A DNA stretch of 64,000 bases from Selenomonadaceae bacterium UBA2897 (GCA_002350105.1 DEDT01000010.1:6533-70532); one strand, 5' to 3'. Counted from the stretch's first letter, positions 18,259-28,843 are shown. A program made the numbers and translations. The notes: generated from the sequence alone by a model not told the origin.

Positions 18259-18449
18259 TGGAGCTTGCTGAAGCAACACATATGCTCATGCATGCGCTGG
18301 CAGAGGACAGCATCCAGGCAGAACTGGATCAGGCACGTTCGCAATTGGAAGTTTATCATATTTTATGTAAAATAGAGTATTTTAATTTAACACAGGATGA
18401 ATTTCGCGAAGCAGTGACTGATTTAAGTCAAATGCAAGACGAAGAATAA
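18258..18449 (+). CDS. Small protein translationally coupled to the decarboxylase
   Basis: A 63-residue acidic, helical protein (MELAEATHMLMHALAEDS to SQMQDEE) with no family I recognise. Its ATG overlaps the decarboxylase stop in TGATG, and AGGAGGAGG at 18242-18250 lies seven bases upstream inside the decarboxylase gene. That arrangement strongly suggests a real, coupled gene. It has one cysteine and no membrane segment. A regulator or partner of the decarboxylase is an inference from position only. Confidence 0.65.
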   Translation: MELAEATHMLMHALAEDSIQAELDQARSQLEVYHILCKIEYFNLTQDEFREAVTDLSQMQDEE

Positions 18450-18505
18450 AAAAAAATAAAAAAATATTGTCAAACAAGCAGGAGAAACTGTTTTTCTGTA
18501 GAAGT

Positions 18506-18577
18506 AAGTATCTGTAAAGAGGGACGAAGGCCATGGGTGCATCATCCGGGCCGGCGTGCTTCCGTCAGATACTTTTT
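18506..18577 (+). promoter_or_regulatory. Long bulged hairpin with poly-T: terminator or attenuator
   Basis: AAGTATCTG (18506-18514) pairs perfectly with CAGATACTT (18566-18574), followed by TTTTT overlapping its end. Inside, GACGAAG pairs with CTTCCGTC with a single bulge. The 3' strand is continuous while the 5' strand has a nine-base bulge, and a GGCC-bounded apical part remains. It can end the decarboxylase transcript or attenuate the gene starting at 18613. I do not recognise it as a known riboswitch. Confidence 0.5.
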
Positions 18578-18612
18578 TATTTGCGTTGCGATATGAGAAG
18601 GAGGAGAAGTCC

Positions 18613-18939
18613 ATGTTTGGCTGGTATGAAATTTCCAAAGAAGCCAATCATCATCTCAAAATCAGGTACAGTGTGGGAAACTGTTCCGACTGTGACGGGG
18701 AAATCCTCTACAATCGGGAGAATGGCAATTTCTATCTGATCGAGCTGGCCAGGGGGACGACGAAGCTGACGACGCGGTACTATGTCGAGGGGATTCGGCA
18801 GGTGCTGGCCCAGGGCGATATCACCTGGCAGAAAACCAGCTTCTGGTTCAGTACGATGTATCCGCTGCCCAATGCTTCGCGTGACTGGCATGTCGTGGAG
18901 TCGGCACGCTTCGGGCGGCGCGTGGGCCGGTGTTATTGA
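18613..18939 (+). CDS. Hypothetical protein, 108 residues
   Basis: A small soluble protein (MFGWYEISKEANHHLKIRYSV) with a single GNCSDCDGE Cys pair and many aromatic residues. No family recognised and no signal or membrane segment. AGGAGGAG lies eight bases before the ATG, so the start is well supported. It lies 36 bases downstream of the bulged hairpin at 18506-18577, which may attenuate it. Confidence 0.7.
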   Translation: MFGWYEISKEANHHLKIRYSVGNCSDCDGEILYNRENGNFYLIELARGTTKLTTRYYVEGIRQVLAQGDITWQKTSFWFSTMYPLPNASRDWHVVESARFGRRVGRCY

Positions 18940-18951
18940 ATTTTGCCTGCT

Positions 18952-18969
18952 TTTGCAAACGTTTGCAAA
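18952..18969. promoter_or_regulatory. Perfect 18 bp LacI-family-type operator palindrome
   Basis: TTTGCAAACGTTTGCAAA is perfectly self-complementary with the central CG typical of LacI/GalR-family operators. It lies between convergent genes, after the stop at 18939 and before the terminator at 18991, with no promoter next to it. Confidence 0.6.
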
Positions 18970-18990
18970 TTATTCGCTAAGGTACGTGAA

Positions 18991-19022
18991 AAGCGACTGG
19001 TTCTTTTGAACCAGCCGCTTTC
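18991..19022. terminator. Bidirectional terminator between convergent genes
   Basis: AAGCGACTGGTTC and GAACCAGCCGCTT pair with one mismatch around TTTT, followed by TTTCT; on the minus strand a short T-run also follows. Confidence 0.75.
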
Positions 19023-19044
19023 TGTATACAGAATGATGTTTTCT

Positions 19045-20343
19045 TTACAGTTTCTGTGCCGTCAGCACATCATCGAGGGCGTTGAGCACTTCATTGATGT
19101 TTTCCTCCGTGATGATGAGGGGCGGCTGGAAGGCGAGGACGTTGCGGGCGGCACCGTTCTTGCCGACGATGAAGCCGCGATCCAGCAGAGCCTCGAGCAC
19201 GTTGTCGAGCTCCTCCGGCGCGGGTGAGCCGTCAGCGTGGACGAACTCCGCGCCGTCCATGAGGCCGAGGCCTCGCACGTCGCCGATGATGGGATGCTTC
19301 CGGGCGAGCTCGCGCAGACCGGCGCGCAGCTGCTTGCCGCGGGCGTAGGCGTTCTCCATGAGGTGATGTTCCTCGATGTAGTCGAGCACGGCGAGGCCGG
19401 CGGTGCTGGAGACGGGGTTGCCGCCGAGCGTGGAAGCGCCGGGGCGCGTGTAGGTATCGGCGATCTTCGCCGGCGCAATGAAGGCCGAGATCGGCGCGCC
19501 GTTGCCGAGAGCCTTGGCCATGGCCATGATGTCCGGCGTCACGCCCCAGTTCTCGATCGCGAACATCTTGCCCGTGCGGCCAAAGCCTGTCTGCACTTCA
19601 TCGGTGATGAGCAGTGTGCCGTAGTGGTGGCAGATTTCCTGCACGCGGTTGAAGTAGCCTTTGGGCGGCACGACGCAGCCCGCGTTGGCCTGGATCGGCT
19701 CGGCGATGAAGGCACCGGGGTGGCCGGAGGTCGCGGTCTTGATGAGGTCCTCGATGGCGTTGGCGCAGGCGAGGTCGCAGGTGTCCGGCTTTTTATTGAG
19801 CGGGCAGCGGTAGCAGTAGGGGTTCGGGGCGAAGTGGATGCCGCCGACGGGGTTCGGGTCGGTGCGCCACATCTGGAGGCCCGTGATGCTCATGCCGAGC
19901 TTCGTGCGGCCGTGGAGTCCCTGGCGGAGCGCGATGATTTCGGAATTGCCCGTGTAGATTTCGGCGAGCAGCAGGGCACCTTCCGTGGCCTCAGAGCCTG
20001 TGGAGCAGAAGAAGCTCTTCTGCAGATCGCCCGGCGTGACTTCGGCCAGTTTTTCGGCGAGGTTGACGAAGTTTTCCGTGAGGTAGATGTTGCAGACGTG
20101 CTGCAGGGTCGTGACCTGCTCCGTGACCTTCTGCGTGATTTCGGGGTTGCAGTGGCCGCAGTTCATGACGGAGACGCCGGCGTAGCAGTCGAGGTAGCGC
20201 TGGCCTTCGCTGTCGTAGAGGTACTGCATGGAGCCCTTGACGATCTGGCGGGGATTGCGGTAGAAGTGGGCGAGGCAGGGCATGATGTATTTCTTCTTCT
20301 TCGCGATGATGCCCTGGGGGCCGAGGTAGTGATGTTCACTCAT
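19045..20343 (-). CDS. Class III PLP-dependent aminotransferase (AGXT2-like)
   Basis: A 432-residue class III aminotransferase. The family signature is visible: STGSEATEGALLLA, a TDEVQTGFGRTGKMFA aspartate region that holds the PLP ring, and MAMAKALGNGAPISAF carrying the Schiff-base lysine. The closest family I recall is alanine-glyoxylate aminotransferase 2 / omega-amino-acid transaminase. An unusual CYRCPLNKKPDTCDLACA stretch has four cysteines and might bind a metal. Its place near the decarboxylase invites the idea that it uses a diamine or its product, but this is unproven. AGGAAA precedes the ATG. Confidence 0.82.
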   Translation of the reverse strand: MSEHHYLGPQGIIAKKKKYIMPCLAHFYRNPRQIVKGSMQYLYDSEGQRYLDCYAGVSVMNCGHCNPEITQKVTEQVTTLQHVCNIYLTENFVNLAEKLAEVTPGDLQKSFFCSTGSEATEGALLLAEIYTGNSEIIALRQGLHGRTKLGMSITGLQMWRTDPNPVGGIHFAPNPYCYRCPLNKKPDTCDLACANAIEDLIKTATSGHPGAFIAEPIQANAGCVVPPKGYFNRVQEICHHYGTLLITDEVQTGFGRTGKMFAIENWGVTPDIMAMAKALGNGAPISAFIAPAKIADTYTRPGASTLGGNPVSSTAGLAVLDYIEEHHLMENAYARGKQLRAGLRELARKHPIIGDVRGLGLMDGAEFVHADGSPAPEELDNVLEALLDRGFIVGKNGAARNVLAFQPPLIITEENINEVLNALDDVLTAQKL

Positions 20344-20412
20344 ATATGATTTCCTTTCATGTGATTGAGGCGGTGCCCGGTCAGGGGCGGGGTGTCCTTT
20401 GCCTGCGTGGGG

Positions 20413-20598
20413 GTGGCGCTGGGGGTACTTTTGCTACGCTCCACAAACGACCCTCCGCTGATAGCCCAACATCTTAGAACTTTGGCCCGGCTGAAGCGCG
20501 GGCCGAGTATTCAGCTCAATGTTATCCAACAGATTCTGGAGGGCCGCCGGCTTCGCCGGTTGAAGTGTTCCGCTCCGCAAAAGCACCCCCAGCGTCAC
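20413..20598 (+). repeat. Structured intergenic repeat, copy A
   Basis: First of four related elements. The outer stem pairs 20413-20434 with 20577-20598 (CGCTGGGGGTACTTTTGC against GCAAAAGCACCCCCAGCG). Inside, CCCTCC (20451-20456) pairs with GGAGGG (20538-20543), GGCCCG with CGGGCC, and CCGGCTTCGCCGG is a small hairpin. Conserved unpaired motifs are CCACAAACGAC and GTGTTCCGCTCCGC. It fills most of the 276-base gap between two minus-strand genes. Confidence 0.88.
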
Positions 20599-20619
20599 GA
20601 ACCAATACGAGCCGTTTAC

Positions 20620-22566
20620 TCAGATTGAGTTGCGAGACTGGCGGAATCTATAGGTGCCGAGGCCGAGCTGGCGGGGGCTGGCTTCCTTGATTTTTGTGAA
20701 AGTCAGTTCGTCGTAAGCTTCTTTGCCCGCGCTGAGGTTATCGAGGGCTTCGCGGTAGGCTTTGGTGAGCAGGGCCGTGAGCTCCGGCGTGTAGTCCTGG
20801 GCCTCGATGCGGTAGGAGGCGACGCCGTTGAATTTGCTCAGATAGGGGTAGAGGCAGAGGTCCTTGGCGAAGTAGATGTGGTTGCGGCCGTATTGGTCGA
20901 TGCGGATGGGATGAACCTCTTTGGCGTTGTCGCGCAGGGCGTAGTGGCGGTCCATGATTTCCGGGTTGTCGAGCTCGTTGTAGTGGGGCAGGGACATGGC
21001 CGGGATGTTGTGGTCGCAGATCATGGCCTCGTAGGCGCCGTGGACGACGACCTCGATGGGCAGCGTGCTGGTTTCGACGATTTCGCGCAGCTGCTCGAAG
21101 GAGAGCTCGTAGGAGCTGGTGGCCATGGTGAGGCCGTTGTCCTTGAGGAACTCAGCCGCGAGATGATTGAAGAGGTTGAAGGAGAGGTCGGCCTGCACGG
21201 GGAAGTGCGTGAGGCTCTGGGCGAGCTTCAGGGAGCCCAGGTTGCTGACCATGATGCCGTCGAAGTCTTTATCCCTGATGGCGTTCAGGAACTGCTCCAG
21301 TTCGCCGCATTCCCGGCGCATGGTCGTGCGCGGTGTGTTGATGACGACTTTCGCCTTGCCTCTGGCATAGGCGAGGATTTCCTCATAATCTGCGAGCGTC
21401 CAGGGGTAGAGTGGTCGGAAAGCTTCGCCGCCAACGTAGACCGCGTCGGCACCGTTGTCGATGGCGGCCTTCGCTGCATCCACCGTGTTTACGCGTACGG
21501 AGAGCGTGCGGTGCGGTGCGTTTTCCTTGTCGATAGCGCGCTCCTGATTGAGAATGTCGTCCTGGAAGCCGGCTTCTTCGATGGCGTCGGAGAAGAAGCG
21601 CGGCTCGCGTTCGCCCGTGAAGCCGATGTCCTTTGCCGTAGGCTGGCCGAAGGCAAAGGTGGTCGTGAAGTCGCGTGCGCGGTTATCGTAGAGCTTTTTC
21701 CAGCCTTCTTCGTCCGTGTGGTAGCCGTTCGGGTCGGCGATGTAGGCATCAATGGCCTTGCGGTAGGTGCTGACGATGCGGCGGATGAATCCTGCCGGAC
21801 GCATGCGGCCCTCGATCTTGAAGGAGAAGACACCAGCCTGGATGAGCTGCGGGATGGCGCGGTACATGCACATGTCCTTGAGAGCGAGCTTGTAGGCACC
21901 GGGGCCGTCCTGATCCAGCGTCTCGCCTGTCTTTTCGTCGATGAGCGTGTAGGCCCAGCGGCAGGGCTTGAGGCAGCGGCCGCGGTTGCCGCTCTGGCTG
22001 AAGACGACGCCGGAGTGGATGCACTGGCCGGATTCGGAGAAGCACATGTCGCCATGCATGAAGTATTCGACCTCGATGCCCGTCTTTTCACGGAAGAGCG
22101 AGAGCTCGGAGAGCGTCATCTCGCGGCCCACGACGATGCGCGTGATGCCGTATTCCTTGAGCTTTTCGATGGCGTAGGCGTTGTGCGTGTTCATCATCAC
22201 GGAGGTGTGCAGTGGGATGTCGATGCAGAGGTCGCGCACGAGCTTCAGCACGGCGAAGTCCTGCACGAGGATGGCATCGGGGCGGATTTCGTTCAGGTAG
22301 CGCAGATAGTCCCTGAGTGCGGGGAGTTCCTCGTCGCTGATGAGGTTGTTCAGCGTGATGTAGAGGCGCACGCCGTGGCTGTGCGTGTAGGCGATGGCCT
22401 TTTTCAGCATCTCGTCGTCAAAGTTGAAGTCGCCTTCGTGCATGCGCATGTTGAAGTGCTTGCCGCCGAGGTAGACCGCGTCTGCACCGGCCTCTACGGC
22501 AGCCTCCAGAGCGTCCCAGGTGCCGGCCGGAGCCAGCAGTTCTACCGATTTGCGCGTCAGATTCAT
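20620..22566 (-). CDS. Peptidase U32-family protein
   Basis: A 648-residue U32-family protein. The N-terminal half is a full U32 domain with LLAPAGTWDALEAAVEAGADAVYLGG and the conserved cysteines in MCFSESGQCIHSG and GRCLKPCRW. A second, partial repeat begins at NGADAVYVGGEAFRPLYPW, giving the two-half organisation. Several U32 proteins, such as TrhP and RlhA, act in tRNA or rRNA hydroxylation rather than proteolysis; which reaction applies here is unknown. Its promoter at 22661-22689 abuts a perfect 16 bp palindrome, so it may be under specific control. Confidence 0.88.
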   Translation of the reverse strand: MNLTRKSVELLAPAGTWDALEAAVEAGADAVYLGGKHFNMRMHEGDFNFDDEMLKKAIAYTHSHGVRLYITLNNLISDEELPALRDYLRYLNEIRPDAILVQDFAVLKLVRDLCIDIPLHTSVMMNTHNAYAIEKLKEYGITRIVVGREMTLSELSLFREKTGIEVEYFMHGDMCFSESGQCIHSGVVFSQSGNRGRCLKPCRWAYTLIDEKTGETLDQDGPGAYKLALKDMCMYRAIPQLIQAGVFSFKIEGRMRPAGFIRRIVSTYRKAIDAYIADPNGYHTDEEGWKKLYDNRARDFTTTFAFGQPTAKDIGFTGEREPRFFSDAIEEAGFQDDILNQERAIDKENAPHRTLSVRVNTVDAAKAAIDNGADAVYVGGEAFRPLYPWTLADYEEILAYARGKAKVVINTPRTTMRRECGELEQFLNAIRDKDFDGIMVSNLGSLKLAQSLTHFPVQADLSFNLFNHLAAEFLKDNGLTMATSSYELSFEQLREIVETSTLPIEVVVHGAYEAMICDHNIPAMSLPHYNELDNPEIMDRHYALRDNAKEVHPIRIDQYGRNHIYFAKDLCLYPYLSKFNGVASYRIEAQDYTPELTALLTKAYREALDNLSAGKEAYDELTFTKIKEASPRQLGLGTYRFRQSRNSI

Positions 22567-22660
22567 AGTAACAGGTTCTCCTTTACGAATATGTACCGTC
22601 TTAACGGTATGTATATGTCATGTTTGATATTTTGAGTTGCAGATACGAACTCCAACCTAC

Positions 22661-22689
22661 AGTATAGCAGGTAGCAGGGCGAAGGGCAA
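22661..22689 (-). promoter_or_regulatory. Promoter of the U32 gene
   Basis: Minus strand: TTGCCC (22684-22689), 17-base spacer, TATACT (22661-22666). It lies about 95 bases before the gene start. Confidence 0.65.
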
Positions 22690-22690
22690 A

Positions 22691-22706
22691 TGTTGCCATG
22701 GCAACA
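22691..22706. promoter_or_regulatory. Perfect 16 bp palindrome next to the U32 promoter
   Basis: TGTTGCCATGGCAACA is its own reverse complement. It touches the -35 element of the minus-strand promoter, a typical activator or operator position. The regulator is unknown. Confidence 0.6.
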
Positions 22707-22708
22707 TG

Positions 22709-22749
22709 CAAAAAAATTCCTGCCGATGGGCAAAAGTACGTCAGCAGGA
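22709..22749 (-). terminator. Terminator-like hairpin upstream of the U32 promoter
   Basis: On the minus strand TCCTGCTGA pairs with TCGGCAGGA (one G-U) around a 14-base loop, followed by ATTTTTTT. No gene reads into it on that strand, so it may insulate the promoter or end an unseen transcript. The rest of the 407-base gap 22567-22973 shows only the chemoreceptor ribosome site. Confidence 0.45.
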
Positions 22750-22973
22750 TTTCTCCTGCCATGGATCGCCGGATGCTGTTTGTCCTGAAAAGACAAACAG
22801 GTAAACAAAAGTTCCACGCCTAAAGTCTTATTTTCTGCCTTGTGCATACATAATACATCTTAAGCGGACAAAAATAATTAATTTTTAACACAGATAAGGC
22901 AGGAAATCGCTATCTTTTGGCCAATAGTAACATATCGGATTAGTTTAACAGATATATTCAGGGAGGAGTTCCT

Positions 22974-24953
22974 ATGGTGTTGGGAATCAGACAGAAATTT
23001 ATTGTCCTATGCGGGCTGGTTGGCGCGCTGCTGGCCGTTGTCTCGCTGTTGGGATATTTTATGGCCTACCGTGCCCTTGATGCGAGCATCAAGGGCGAGA
23101 TTACGGCGAGCATGGCCAGCGAGCAACGCGATCTGGCGGGCTGGGTGAAGGAGCACGTGCGCATTTCCGAGGATCTGGCCAATCATGCAGCAGACCTGGA
23201 TGCGGCAGCAGCGGGCGGCCATCCGTCGCATAAGCTCTTTGCCCCGTCCAAGGATGAGATGCTGCTCGGTCTCACCCTGGCGCGGGATGATAGCACGGTC
23301 GTGAGCTGGCCCTCGGGCGATATCACCGGCAAGCTGGATCCGCATACGCGCAGCTGGTACAACGATGCCAAGGCGGCGGGACATACCATCTACACGGATC
23401 CGTACAAGGATGCCATCACGGGCAAGCTCTGCATGTCGATTGCCACGCCGTATTACGATGCAAATGGGGCTTTTGCGGGGGCGACCTGCGAGGATGTATC
23501 GCTGGAGAGCCTGGAGCAGTATGCCGGCAGCATCCACTACAAGGGTGAAGGCGTTGGCGCAATCATCGGCCAGGATGGCGTCATCGTGGCCGCGGCGGAC
23601 AGCAGTATGACGGGCAAGTCCGTGTCGGAGTACGCTTCGCTGCAGCCGCATTTCAGCGAGATGCAGAACAATAAATCCGGCTATTTCATCACCGATGTAG
23701 CGGGCGAAAAGACGATTATCGCCTACGATACGGTGGCGGGCCCGAACTGGATTATGGCACTGGCAGTGCCGGAGAGTACGGTCTTTGCCAGCATGACCTC
23801 GATGAAATGGATGTTCCTCATCGTGACGCTCGTGGGCCTCGTGCTCGTTCTGCTCGTCACGCGTCAGTTTGCGCTGCGCATCGTGACGCCGGTGCGGACG
23901 TTGCAGGCACAGGCTGGTGAGCTGGCCAAAGGCAACCTGCGCATCGACGACTGCGCGGTCACGAGCCAGGATGAGCTCGGCCAGCTGGCCCACTCTTTCA
24001 ACGAAATGACGGCCAGCCTGCGTCAGTTGCTGCAGAATGTCTCCAAGACTACGGAGCAGGTCGCCTCGGCCTCCGAGGAACTCACGGCGAACTCTGACCA
24101 GTCGGCACAGGCCAGCCAGAGCGTGGCGCAGACCATCGTCGATGTGGCCAATAGCATGGAGGAACAGCTACGTGGCGTGGACGGCGTGAAACAGCACGTT
24201 GATCAGGTCTACACGCAGGTCGGTGCGATGACGGACAAGGCGAAGGTCATCACGCAGCGTTCGGCTGAGACGGCGGAGGCCGCGGCCAAGGGACAGCAGC
24301 TCATGCAGGGCTCTGTCGATCAGATGGCGGAAATCGAGCAGAGCGTGAACGCGACCTCGGCCGTGATGGATAAGCTCGGTGCCAATTCCCAGGAAATCGG
24401 CACCATCGTCGAGACCATTTCGGGGATTGCCGAGCAGACGAACCTGCTTGCCCTCAACGCGGCCATTGAGGCGGCGCGCGCCGGTGAACAGGGACGCGGT
24501 TTCTCCGTCGTGGCCGATGAGGTGCGCAAGCTGGCCGAGGCGTCCCAGCAGGCGGCCGGTGAAATAACGGCGCGCATCGAGACCATCCAGCACGATACGG
24601 AGCAGGCCCTGGCCAGCATGCAGCAGGGCACGGAGCGCGTGAAGTCCGGCATGGCCTCCATCCGCGAGGTTGGTACGGAGTTTGGCGATATCATGACGCA
24701 GATCGGCCAGACGAAGGACGATATGCTGGGCATCAGCGAGGCCGTGCAGAAGCTCGCGGATAGCACGCAGGAAATCGTGCAGGTCGTCGACAACATCGAC
24801 ACGATCAGCCGCAAGACTTCGGAGAATACGCAGACCATCAGCGCTGCCGCCGAGCAGCAGGGTGCCTCGACCGAGGAGATTGCCGCAGCCTCCCGCAGCC
24901 TCGCCGGTCTCGCCGAAGAGCTGCAGACGGCCGCGAAGAAGTTCAAGGTCTAA
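22974..24953 (+). CDS. Methyl-accepting chemotaxis protein with Cache sensor
   Basis: A 659-residue chemoreceptor. A membrane segment at about residues 10-30 is followed by a periplasmic double-Cache-like sensor (about 35-275, with [11 protein letters not shown] and [21 protein letters not shown]), a second membrane segment near 280-300, a HAMP domain ([19 protein letters not shown]) and a cytoplasmic signalling domain. The hairpin tip reads [20 protein letters not shown] with [16 protein letters not shown]. Cache receptors of this layout bind small ligands such as amino acids or carboxylates; the ligand is not evident. GGGAGGAG precedes the ATG by five bases. It is a single-gene unit far from other che genes in this window. 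Confidence 0.93.
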   Translation: MVLGIRQKFIVLCGLVGALLAVVSLLGYFMAYRALDASIKGEITASMASEQRDLAGWVKEHVRISEDLANHAADLDAAAAGGHPSHKLFAPSKDEMLLGLTLARDDSTVVSWPSGDITGKLDPHTRSWYNDAKAAGHTIYTDPYKDAITGKLCMSIATPYYDANGAFAGATCEDVSLESLEQYAGSIHYKGEGVGAIIGQDGVIVAAADSSMTGKSVSEYASLQPHFSEMQNNKSGYFITDVAGEKTIIAYDTVAGPNWIMALAVPESTVFASMTSMKWMFLIVTLVGLVLVLLVTRQFALRIVTPVRTLQAQAGELAKGNLRIDDCAVTSQDELGQLAHSFNEMTASLRQLLQNVSKTTEQVASASEELTANSDQSAQASQSVAQTIVDVANSMEEQLRGVDGVKQHVDQVYTQVGAMTDKAKVITQRSAETAEAAAKGQQLMQGSVDQMAEIEQSVNATSAVMDKLGANSQEIGTIVETISGIAEQTNLLALNAAIEAARAGEQGRGFSVVADEVRKLAEASQQAAGEITARIETIQHDTEQALASMQQGTERVKSGMASIREVGTEFGDIMTQIGQTKDDMLGISEAVQKLADSTQEIVQVVDNIDTISRKTSENTQTISAAAEQQGASTEEIAAASRSLAGLAEELQTAAKKFKV

Positions 24954-25026
24954 GACTTTGTTCTACCGCGCATAAAAATAGCACCTCTTTGCCATCAGTA
25001 TAAATAACAGGATTCAATCAAGCACG

Positions 25027-25055
25027 TTGCATTTCTCTGCTTTTTGTGCTATATT
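25027..25055 (+). promoter_or_regulatory. Promoter of the pheST T-box transcript
   Basis: TTGCAT (25027-25032), 17-base spacer, TATATT (25050-25055), immediately ahead of the T-box leader. Confidence 0.7.
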
Positions 25056-25074
25056 GTAACGTATCGTGGCGATG

Positions 25075-26370
<1,296 letters not shown>

Positions 26371-26392
26371 TTTTGCGGAGGGGATTTTTATC

Positions 26393-28828
26393 ATGCAGGT
26401 ATCCATCAAATGGTTAAAACATTATATTGATTTCGACTGGTCTGCCGAGGAATTGGCGGACAAATATACGATGGCTGGCGTGCCGGTGGAGAACGTCGTG
26501 CGCCAGGATGAGGGCCTCGACAAGGTCATCACGGGCCGCATCGAGGAGATTACGGCGCATCCGGATTCCGACCATCTGCAGATCTGCCAGATGAATGTGG
26601 GCGGCAAGGATCGCATCCAGATCATCACGGGCGCGCAGAACGTCAAAGAAGGGCAGGTCGTGCCCGTCGCCATGGTGGGCGCGCATCTACCAAACGGTGC
26701 GCACATCAAGAAGGGCAAGCTGCGCGGCCTGCCCTCCAACGGCATGCTCTGCAGCGCAGGCGAGCTGCACCTCGACACGACGAACCTCACGGAGGAGCAG
26801 CTGAACGGCATCTACATCCTGCCGGAGGATACGCCGGTCGGCGTGCCTGTCGCCAGTGTGCTCGGCCTCGATGACGCCGTGCTCGAGTTCGAGCTCACGG
26901 CCAATCGCGGCGACTGCTTCAGCGTGCTGGGCCTCGTGCGCGAGATCGCCGTGCTCACGGGCAACCAGCCGAAGTGGCCGGTCATCCAGTGCAAGGAGGA
27001 TGACGAGGCCAAGGCTGCCGAGATGCTCAGCTGCGGCATCGATGCGCCGGAGCTCTGCCAGCGCTATACAGCACGCGTCATCAAGAACGTGAAGATCGGC
27101 CCGTCGCCGGTCTGGATGCAGGAGCGCCTCGAGGGTGCCGGCATCCGTGCCATCAACAACGTCGTCGATGTGACGAATTACGTCATGCTGGAGCTCGGCC
27201 AGCCGATGCACGCCTATGACTACGACCAGATTACGGGCCACACGCTGACGGCGCGCCTCGCCAAGGCAGGCGAGAACCTGCACACCCTCGATGACAGCGA
27301 CCGCGTGGCCAAGGGAACGGAACTCGTCATCGCAGACAGCGAGCATCCGGCGGGCCTTGCAGGCATCATGGGCGGCCTCGAGACCGAGGTCACGGAGAAC
27401 ACGAAGACCATCGTGCTGGAGGCGGCTTCCTTCAACGGGCCGAATATTCGCCGCACTTCCCGCGCTTGCGGCCTGCACACGGAGGCATCGGGACGCTTCG
27501 AGCGTGGCGTGAACGTGCCGGATATCCCGCAGGCGCTCGACCGCGCCGCTCAGCTGTTGCAGGACATGGGCGCCTGCACGGTGACGCAGGGCATCATCGA
27601 CGTCTATCCTGAGCTGAAAGCCAAGGTTACCATCGACTACACGGCAGACCAGATCAACCGCCGCCTCGGTACGGCTTTGACGGCTGTGCAGATGAACGAG
27701 ATCCTGGTGAAGCTCGGCTTCGATGTCCAGAAGCTGGCGGGCGATAAATTCCGCGCGACCGTGCCGAATTGGCGCAATGACTGCACGCTGATGGAAGATC
27801 TCTCCGAGGAAGTCGCGCGCATCTATGGCCTCGACAACATCAAGAGCACGACGCCCTTTGGCCATGTCATGCAGGGCCAGAAGAGCGAGAAACAGGTCTT
27901 TGTCGAGCGCATCAAGCACATCCTCGTGGGGCTCGGCATGACGGAGGAGCTCTCCTTCAGTTTCACGAATACGGACATGCTGGATAAGCTGCTCGTGCCC
28001 GCCGACTCGAAGCTGCGCCAGGCCATCCCCATCATGAACCCGCTGACGGATGAGGCACCGCTCGTGCGCACCTGCCTGCTGACCTCCATCATGGAGAATG
28101 CGCTGCGCAATTTCTCGCGCAAGAACATGGACCTCAAGTACTTTGACGTGGCACCGGTATTCTTCCCGAAGCAGCTGCCACTTACGGAACTGCCGGAGGA
28201 GCGCCTCGAGCTCGTCGGCCTTATCACTGGCCGTCGCGAGACCGCGGGCTGGAATCAGGGCAACGAGAACGTTGACTTCTACGATATGAAGGGCATCGTC
28301 GAGGAGCTGTTCCTGCAGCTCGGTCTTACGCGCTATACCGTGGAGGCAGGCGAGCACTTCGCGCTGCATCCGGGCAAGACGGCGCTCTTCAAGAAGGGCC
28401 GCGATGTGCTGGCAGCTGTGGGCGAGCTCCATCCGCAGGCCGCCGCGAACTTCGGCGTAAAGCAGAAGTTCTATCTCTTCACGATGGATGTGGCTACGCT
28501 GATGAAGTATAGCGGTCAGCAGGCGAAGATCGAGTCCCTGCCGAAGTACCCGGCCATTTCCCGTGATCTCGCGATGGTCGTCGATACGGATACGGCAGCC
28601 GGCGAGATCGAGCGCGTGATTAAGAAGCACGGCGGCAACGAGCTCAAGAGCATCACGCTGTTCGATGTCTATACGGGCGCTCAGGTCGGTGAGGGTAAGA
28701 AGAGCCTCGCCTTCAACTTGCAGTTCCAGTCAAAAGAGCGTACACTTAAAGATGAAGAGGCCGATCAGGCTTTCCAGAATATCCTGCAGGCAGTTGAGCA
28801 GCAGTTTGCGGCTGAGCTGCGCAGCTAA
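26393..28828 (+). CDS. pheT: Phenylalanine-tRNA ligase beta subunit
   Basis: An 811-residue PheT. Domains in order: N-terminal tRNA-binding EMAP/OB domain (about 40-150), B3/B4 editing domain, B5 domain, the catalytic-like core (FSFTNTDMLDKLL) and the C-terminal ferredoxin-fold anticodon-binding domain (LPKYPAISRDLAMVVD). It forms the alpha2-beta2 enzyme with PheS and edits Tyr-tRNA(Phe). Same operon as pheS, with zapA just behind. Confidence 0.97.
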   Translation: MQVSIKWLKHYIDFDWSAEELADKYTMAGVPVENVVRQDEGLDKVITGRIEEITAHPDSDHLQICQMNVGGKDRIQIITGAQNVKEGQVVPVAMVGAHLPNGAHIKKGKLRGLPSNGMLCSAGELHLDTTNLTEEQLNGIYILPEDTPVGVPVASVLGLDDAVLEFELTANRGDCFSVLGLVREIAVLTGNQPKWPVIQCKEDDEAKAAEMLSCGIDAPELCQRYTARVIKNVKIGPSPVWMQERLEGAGIRAINNVVDVTNYVMLELGQPMHAYDYDQITGHTLTARLAKAGENLHTLDDSDRVAKGTELVIADSEHPAGLAGIMGGLETEVTENTKTIVLEAASFNGPNIRRTSRACGLHTEASGRFERGVNVPDIPQALDRAAQLLQDMGACTVTQGIIDVYPELKAKVTIDYTADQINRRLGTALTAVQMNEILVKLGFDVQKLAGDKFRATVPNWRNDCTLMEDLSEEVARIYGLDNIKSTTPFGHVMQGQKSEKQVFVERIKHILVGLGMTEELSFSFTNTDMLDKLLVPADSKLRQAIPIMNPLTDEAPLVRTCLLTSIMENALRNFSRKNMDLKYFDVAPVFFPKQLPLTELPEERLELVGLITGRRETAGWNQGNENVDFYDMKGIVEELFLQLGLTRYTVEAGEHFALHPGKTALFKKGRDVLAAVGELHPQAAANFGVKQKFYLFTMDVATLMKYSGQQAKIESLPKYPAISRDLAMVVDTDTAAGEIERVIKKHGGNELKSITLFDVYTGAQVGEGKKSLAFNLQFQSKERTLKDEEADQAFQNILQAVEQQFAAELRS

Positions 28829-28843
28829 TAGGTGGTGACGCCC

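Noticed and set aside
18506..18577. Cyclic-di-GMP (GEMM) riboswitch
   Set aside because: GGGACGAAGGCC and GGGT resemble pieces of that class, but the receptor half is missing and the element is too short.
20365..20628. Short open frames inside repeat copies A, B and C with a shared STNDPP-like peptide
   Set aside because: The shared peptide comes from the conserved DNA motif CCACAAACGACCC. The frames are not kept beyond it, are lost in copy D, and lack ribosome sites.
22563..22847. A 94-residue minus-strand ORF upstream of the U32 gene
   Set aside because: It spans the promoter, palindrome and hairpin, and has no ribosome site or protein-like composition.
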